Shown here: in pieces, positions 59,834-64,000 of the stretch
Position numbering within the stretch: position 1 is the first letter of the stretch
Layout of the letters: each line of letters starts with the position of its first letter
NCBI RefSeq assembly: GCF_036426115.1
Contig: NC_088599.1
Location: 17,196,001 to 17,260,000, forward strand
Length of the DNA stretch: 64,000 bases
DNA from: Kwoniella botswanensis
Lineage: Eukaryota > Basidiomycota > Tremellomycetes > Tremellales > Cryptococcaceae
Reading direction: 5' to 3'
Translations under genes and position numbers: made by a program
Notes under the pieces: generated by a model
What the model was told of the DNA's origin: nothing
The model's input: only the letters and a program-made list of their open reading frames with translations
Databases searched by the model: none

Positions 59834-60671
59834 GATGAGGGAAGGTATGCAATACAAGATACAAGTGAGAGTGTGTGGGTTGCAAGGGACGTGCCAAGAA
59901 GTGAATGATTTCTGTGGAGTGAGATATGATACAAAGAAGAGATATATGAGATGATTATGTGATGGTTGGTGAGATGATGATGTCAAGTGAAGTAGTAGCA
60001 GTGAAAAGGGGAAAGGGCGTATAGAGCGGACCTGTGCGTGTGACTTTGGATTTGACACTCTTCTACCTCTATCTTCATCTACAGACAACTATGCAGTCTA
60101 TCAATTTGGAACGAGATGTTAGAACAAAAGACTGTGCTGGTAATGGATGCTTAATGCAGCGGAGGAATACTGTAGGGAAACAGGGAAACAGGATCCTCAG
60201 CACAATCAAGGATGACAATCAAGGATGACAATCAAGGATGACAATCAAGGATGACAATCGTAATCATCCCATATCATCATCATCCTCAAACACGCTTTAG
60301 CTCTCCGAATACTTCCTTTCATACACAATCAACAGCCAGACACTTCCTCATTTCTCACGCACCATCGCTAATCCGATGCTAATTGGATATACATGCCCAT
60401 GCCTATTGCCCATGTGGCAGATGTCAATCATGTAACGCATCAATTATCATCTCGAGCCTCATCATATCACATAACAGAATAAATCGACGGAAAGGAGTGG
60501 AAAAGAGGGCAAAAGGACACATTAGGACGATCCTGGATAAATAGTGAATGAGGAGAAAAGGTAAATATGACAGGGAAGGAAGAGCGTAAAGAAGAGGTAT
60601 AAGTCCACCTAATGATGGGATGACGGTGATGTAAATAGTGGGAAGAAAAAAGTACAACTCGAATCTAAACC
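59834..60671. other. Intergenic, YTH upstream and RHO1 3' flank
   Basis: 838 bp. Contains a 13-bp minisatellite (separate entry) and two tandem AGGGAAAC units near 60172. No gene recognised. Confidence 0.5.
60203..60260. repeat. 13-bp minisatellite, four copies
   Basis: Four exact tandem copies of CAATCAAGGATGA (60203-60254) followed by a partial CAATC. Perfect copies suggest recent expansion, and length may vary among strains. Confidence 0.9.
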
Positions 60672-61698
60672 TTAGAGTACGACACAACCTTTTCCTTTCT
60701 TGGATCTTCCTGATTTCTTGCTCTGCAAATATCGCATATAATGATTTAGCATTGTCCTCAGTCCTTGATATCACACCGACTCACCATCAAAGCATGTCTT
60801 GTTGCAGTTTGGAATACTTCTTTGACACCTTCACCGAGCTTGGCACTACATTCAACGTAACCTTGAGCACCAATCTTTTGAGCGACAGCCAAACCCTCGG
60901 CTCGGGTAACGGGTTTTTGGTTCATTCTAGCGAGGTCGTGGACGGTCTTTGGGTCATCTCGGAGATCCTTCTTACAGGCGACGAGGATGATTGGAAGACC
61001 TTGACAGAAGTGGAGGACTTCGGAGATCCACTGTGTTTTGACGACGGTGTCAGCTACCAGTTGTCGTACAGAGATTACGATACACACACCTTTTCTTGTA
61101 CATTATCAAGAGAATCAGGAGAGTCGATGGCGAAACAGATCAGGATGACGTGTGAGTCGGGGTAAGAAAGAGGTCGGAGTCGACTATAGTGACGTGAATC
61201 AGTATTATTTCCCCTCTTCTGCGTTGCTTGTGACCCACTCGTAATCTTCCTGTGAAAAGGTCAATGCGTCGTCAGTCACCCGTTGCCACTCAATCGAATA
61301 TCACTCACTTGACCAGCAGTATCCCAAAGAGCTAGCTCGACCTTCTTACCATCTACCTCGACATCTGCAACGTAGTTCTCGAACACGGTGGGGACGTAGA
61401 CCTAAAGATGAGATTGTTAGGAATGGCATACTACCACTTTCAATGGACGAACGGACCTCTGGGAACATGCCCTTGCTGAAGACGATGAGGCTGTGAATGG
61501 GCAGTAAGCATACTGCTCGAATCAAATCTATGAGCTTGAACTTACAGACATGTTTTACCACAAGCACCATCACCTGTGATGATAGTCAGTAAAGAGATTG
61601 TTATATACGTGACAAGAGACCCTTTGTTTGAGAAGGTTTATCAGAGTTCATATCTGCTCACCGACAATGACCAACTTCCGCCTGATCTCTCCTGACAT
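60672..61698 (-). CDS. RHO1: Rho-family GTPase, RHO1-type
   Basis: Membrane GTPase controlling beta-glucan synthase, the Pkc1 cell-wall pathway and actin. Spliced start [20 protein letters not shown] with the P-loop. Further motifs: [20 protein letters not shown] (switch 1 effector loop), [20 protein letters not shown] (switch 2), [35 protein letters not shown] (base-specifying region with C-K-K-D in place of N-K-x-D) and [16 protein letters not shown] (Rho-type insert lies just before). It ends [14 protein letters not shown]: a polybasic stretch and a CAAX box ending in Leu, so geranylgeranylation is expected. Five introns. Divergent from its own inhibitor RDI1 across 602 bp. Confidence 0.96.
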
Positions 61699-62300
61699 CT
61701 TGATTTCTAGTTCTTATGAGTAGATTTGGATGAGGCTGTTGAAGCTGAGAGTGTTGATGCGTATGTGTGTATAACCTGTTGATGACGATGGTGGTTCGAT
61801 GATAGTCTGATGATAAGTGTAAGGAGTGAGGAGAGGAGATGAGGATATTCAACGAGTTGTTAGGGTGAGGCTTGACTCTGACGAGATTCATCAGTCTCAA
61901 CCCACACTATATCCATCTTTCTAATCCACCTTGATGTTTTCTAATGATCGGCGCTTTGATTTTGTAATCGGGACTAATCCGGTTGTAAAGGTTATAATGG
62001 TGTTACTAGGTGCGATCTCACCTGCACACGGCGTTTCAGGGTTGTGGCGGTGCTATTCCAACTATTCTATTGTTTTTGTGTTCACGTGTTTGCCTGTCGC
62101 GTGTGTTATTTTGATTTCGTCTCTTAACTCTCACGCACGGACCCACGGTTTAACCGGTGTCTCCACTCTACACTCTGACGACAGCCATTCACTTTGAGAC
62201 TGTACCACTTCTCCTCACTCAGTATCGACGAGTCAACGATTCATTGCCCTCTGAGCTACATACATACATCCCTATCTGACAGCCTCACCTGGTAATCAAC
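61699..62300. promoter_or_regulatory. Divergent promoter between RHO1 and RDI1
   Basis: 602 bp shared by a GTPase and its dissociation inhibitor. The small plus frame 61931-62197 has no family feature. A CT-rich stretch near 62150-62230 precedes the RDI1 start. Shared control is inference. Confidence 0.45.
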
Positions 62301-63308
62301 ATGTCCCATCCACAAGAGGTGAGCTGCTGAATGACTATGCCGTACATCGCAGCTTACCCCATGCACAGGCCACCGAAGACGACTTGGCTCCTACCGAAAC
62401 CCAAGGCTACAAGGCGAGTCAACGCCATCGGCATTGTAGACGACTATATGTGCTGATTGGTCTTTTAGGTCGGTCAAAGCAAGACCGTCGCAGAGCTTGC
62501 TGCTCTTGATCAGGTACGTTTGGTCACATTTTGACCGTCTCATCAGCTAATTTGTCTTGATACAGGAAGACGAGTCTCTTCAACGTTGGAAAGCTTCCCT
62601 CGGTCTGGCTGCTTCTGCAGGTGCGGGTGGTAACAAAAAGGTGAGCGACAGGTATTGGTCATACATCTAAACTAATTCTGGCGATAGGTTGTTCTTAAAA
62701 CCCTCTTCCTCAGTTCTCCTACTCTTTCCAAGAACATCTCTATAGATCTCACTCAACCAGCTGCCGACCTTGCTAAACTCAGGAAAGAACCTTGTGAGTC
62801 CTCAATCACCCGAACTTAACTGACATGTAGTGACTATCAAAGAGGGTGTCGAATACTCCGTTGGTATCACCTTTACGTGAGTGTTTTGACAGTATGGTTG
62901 TCCCTCAGTCTAACGTTTGATTCTAGCGTCGAGAACGAAATCGTCTCCGGGTTGCGATTCTTACAAGTCGTCAAGAGGTCAGGTGTCAAGGTCGATAAGA
63001 CAGAGGCAATGCTTGGATCTTACGGCCCTCAACCAGCACCTTACACCAAAGTCGTCAGTCCCCTATTCTAAAATATCCATATGAGATATTCTCTCATACC
63101 GTCATTTTAATCTCAGTTCGCTTCCGAGGAGTCACCTTCAGGTATGCTCGCCAGATCCGGAACATACTTTGTTAGATCTCGAGTGACCGACGATGACAAT
63201 AACATCTGGCTTGACTTTGAATGGAGTGAGCTGGTAATTTCGTCATGTCGTGATACATCCAAGCTGACATTTGCCATAACAGGTTTCAAACTCGCTAAAG
63301 AATGGTAG
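62301..63308 (+). CDS. RDI1: Rho GDP-dissociation inhibitor
   Basis: Cytosolic chaperone that extracts prenylated Rho proteins from membranes and keeps them GDP-bound. Spliced start MSHPQE (18-nt exon), then ATEDDLAPTETQGYK, VGQSKTVAELAALDQ and EDESLQRWKASLGLAASAGA, the regulatory arm. The immunoglobulin-like domain follows: VVLKTLFLSSPTLSKNISID, EGVEYSVGITFTVENEIVSG, LRFLQVVKRSGVKVDKTEAM, LGSYGPQPAPYTKVFASEES, PSGMLARSGTYFVRSRVTDD, DNNIWLDFEWSFKLAKEW. The end LDFEWSFKLAKEW is the family terminus. Nine short introns. About 200 aa, as usual. Confidence 0.96.
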
Positions 63309-63904
63309 ATGTAGATTGCACACACAAAAAAGACTAGTTATGACCGTTCTGAATCTTATGTCTATACCATGCACACTTGTTATCTGATGCTTTCTTGTCC
63401 GTTCACCGATTGTATCCGGCATGTTTCTGGAAGTCGATCTTACCGCAAAGACCGATCATGCTAATCCTCCGCATCTGCAAGCTCAGATGCGCTCCTCATG
63501 CTTGCCTTTCCAGGTAAAGTGGTCTCACACATGCATTTCACCTCAATGAATCCCTCTTCGGCGTCTGAGTGTCTTCAATAGCTTGGTGGGAGGGTTTTGT
63601 CGTGGTGAGGAGAAAACATACCGGACCCAGCTGAAGGGGACTGGGCAATAAAGTGGGGTGCCCAAATAGGTTTCGCCTAAACATGATGAGCGTGTCCACC
63701 TTCGTGACGTGCATGGAATTGCAGACAATAATGGAAATGGACAATACGATCCAGACGCATCAAGAGACAGGCTTCTGAAGGTAGACGGTGTACATTCTAA
63801 TCCAAATTATCTGTCAGTGGCGGTGGCACCATAAAATACACCTCTCAGCACACCACCCTCTACCATTAGCAGTTGGTTCAAGTAGGAATTTATTCTAGGT
63901 CAAC
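63309..63904. other. Intergenic, upstream of the AP-1 mu gene
   Basis: 596 bp between RDI1 and the edge gene. Two overlapping minus frames (63538-63744) show nothing recognisable. Confidence 0.5.
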
Positions 63905-64000
63905 ATGGCCAGTTTAGGTAGGTCTGCCTATTCCTCCAGATGAATAGTGTAGCTGATCTCTGTGGACACGACTTTCAGTTGCTATCCTAGATGTCAAGGG
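63905..64000 (+). CDS. AP-1 complex mu subunit-like, 5' part only
   Basis: Exon 1 is 13 nt (63905-63917, MASL), followed by a GTAGGT donor and an acceptor at 63978. Exon 2 then continues VAILDVKG to the window edge. The start MASLVAILDVKG closely follows the N-terminus of clathrin adaptor medium chains (M-A-S-x-x-x-x-L-D-x-K-G). Only 12 residues are visible, so the call is tentative; another mu-type adaptor chain is the main alternative. Confidence 0.55.

Overview
The window looks like nuclear DNA of a basidiomycete yeast, most likely a Tremellales member of the Cryptococcus/Kwoniella lineage. Genes are cut by many short introns (about 50-60 bp, GTGAGT or GTAAGT donors, CTGAC/CTAAC-like branch sites just before the acceptor). 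Spacing is compact and both strands are used. The Zn2Cys6 regulators, the RHO1/RDI1 pair, the ARF1, VTC1 and YRA1 genes and the sterol glucosyltransferase all have a basidiomycete style. The genus is inferred, not proven. Coordinates of spliced genes are whole spans; exons were joined by eye.

Left part, about 0.5-36.3 kb, is accessory and catabolic. It holds a Zn2Cys6 regulator (572-3109, minus); an unknown basic protein (3346-4236); two related unknown genes of which one has a broken frame (4771-5315 and 5727-6461); a tail-anchored basidiomycete surface-type protein (6984-7974); a DHA2-type drug pump (8783-10616); and a tannase/feruloyl-esterase (11203-13050). Next comes an apparent amine-utilisation cluster: aldehyde dehydrogenase (14093-16253), divergent Zn2Cys6 regulator (16651-19614), amino-acid/GABA/choline-type permease (19806-22325) and divergent copper amine oxidase (22910-25871). 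Two more divergent enzyme-transporter pairs follow: a YtcJ-type amidohydrolase with an MFS transporter (26686-30764), and an MFS sugar porter with a sulfatase (31572-36283).

Right part, about 37.6-64 kb, is conserved cellular machinery: a Ser/Thr-rich protein, ARF1, VTC1, an ALY/YRA1 mRNA-export factor with a long intron, a RhoGAP, an ATG26-type sterol glucosyltransferase, a small basic unknown protein, a nitronate monooxygenase with a C-terminal AKL, an Asi-like membrane RING ligase, an EFM7/NNT1-type methyltransferase, a YTH-domain m6A reader, RHO1, its inhibitor RDI1 placed head to head, and the first exons of an AP-1 mu subunit at the right edge.

The most interesting system-level signals are the amine cluster with GATAA-rich divergent promoters, the sugar porter/sulfatase pair whose promoter carries repeated TTTGGGAAT elements, the RHO1-RDI1 head-to-head pair, the 352-bp intron in the YRA1-like gene, and 11-13 nt microexons inside both zinc-cluster domains. 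I saw no rRNA, tRNA, CRISPR array, transposon or virus-derived element.
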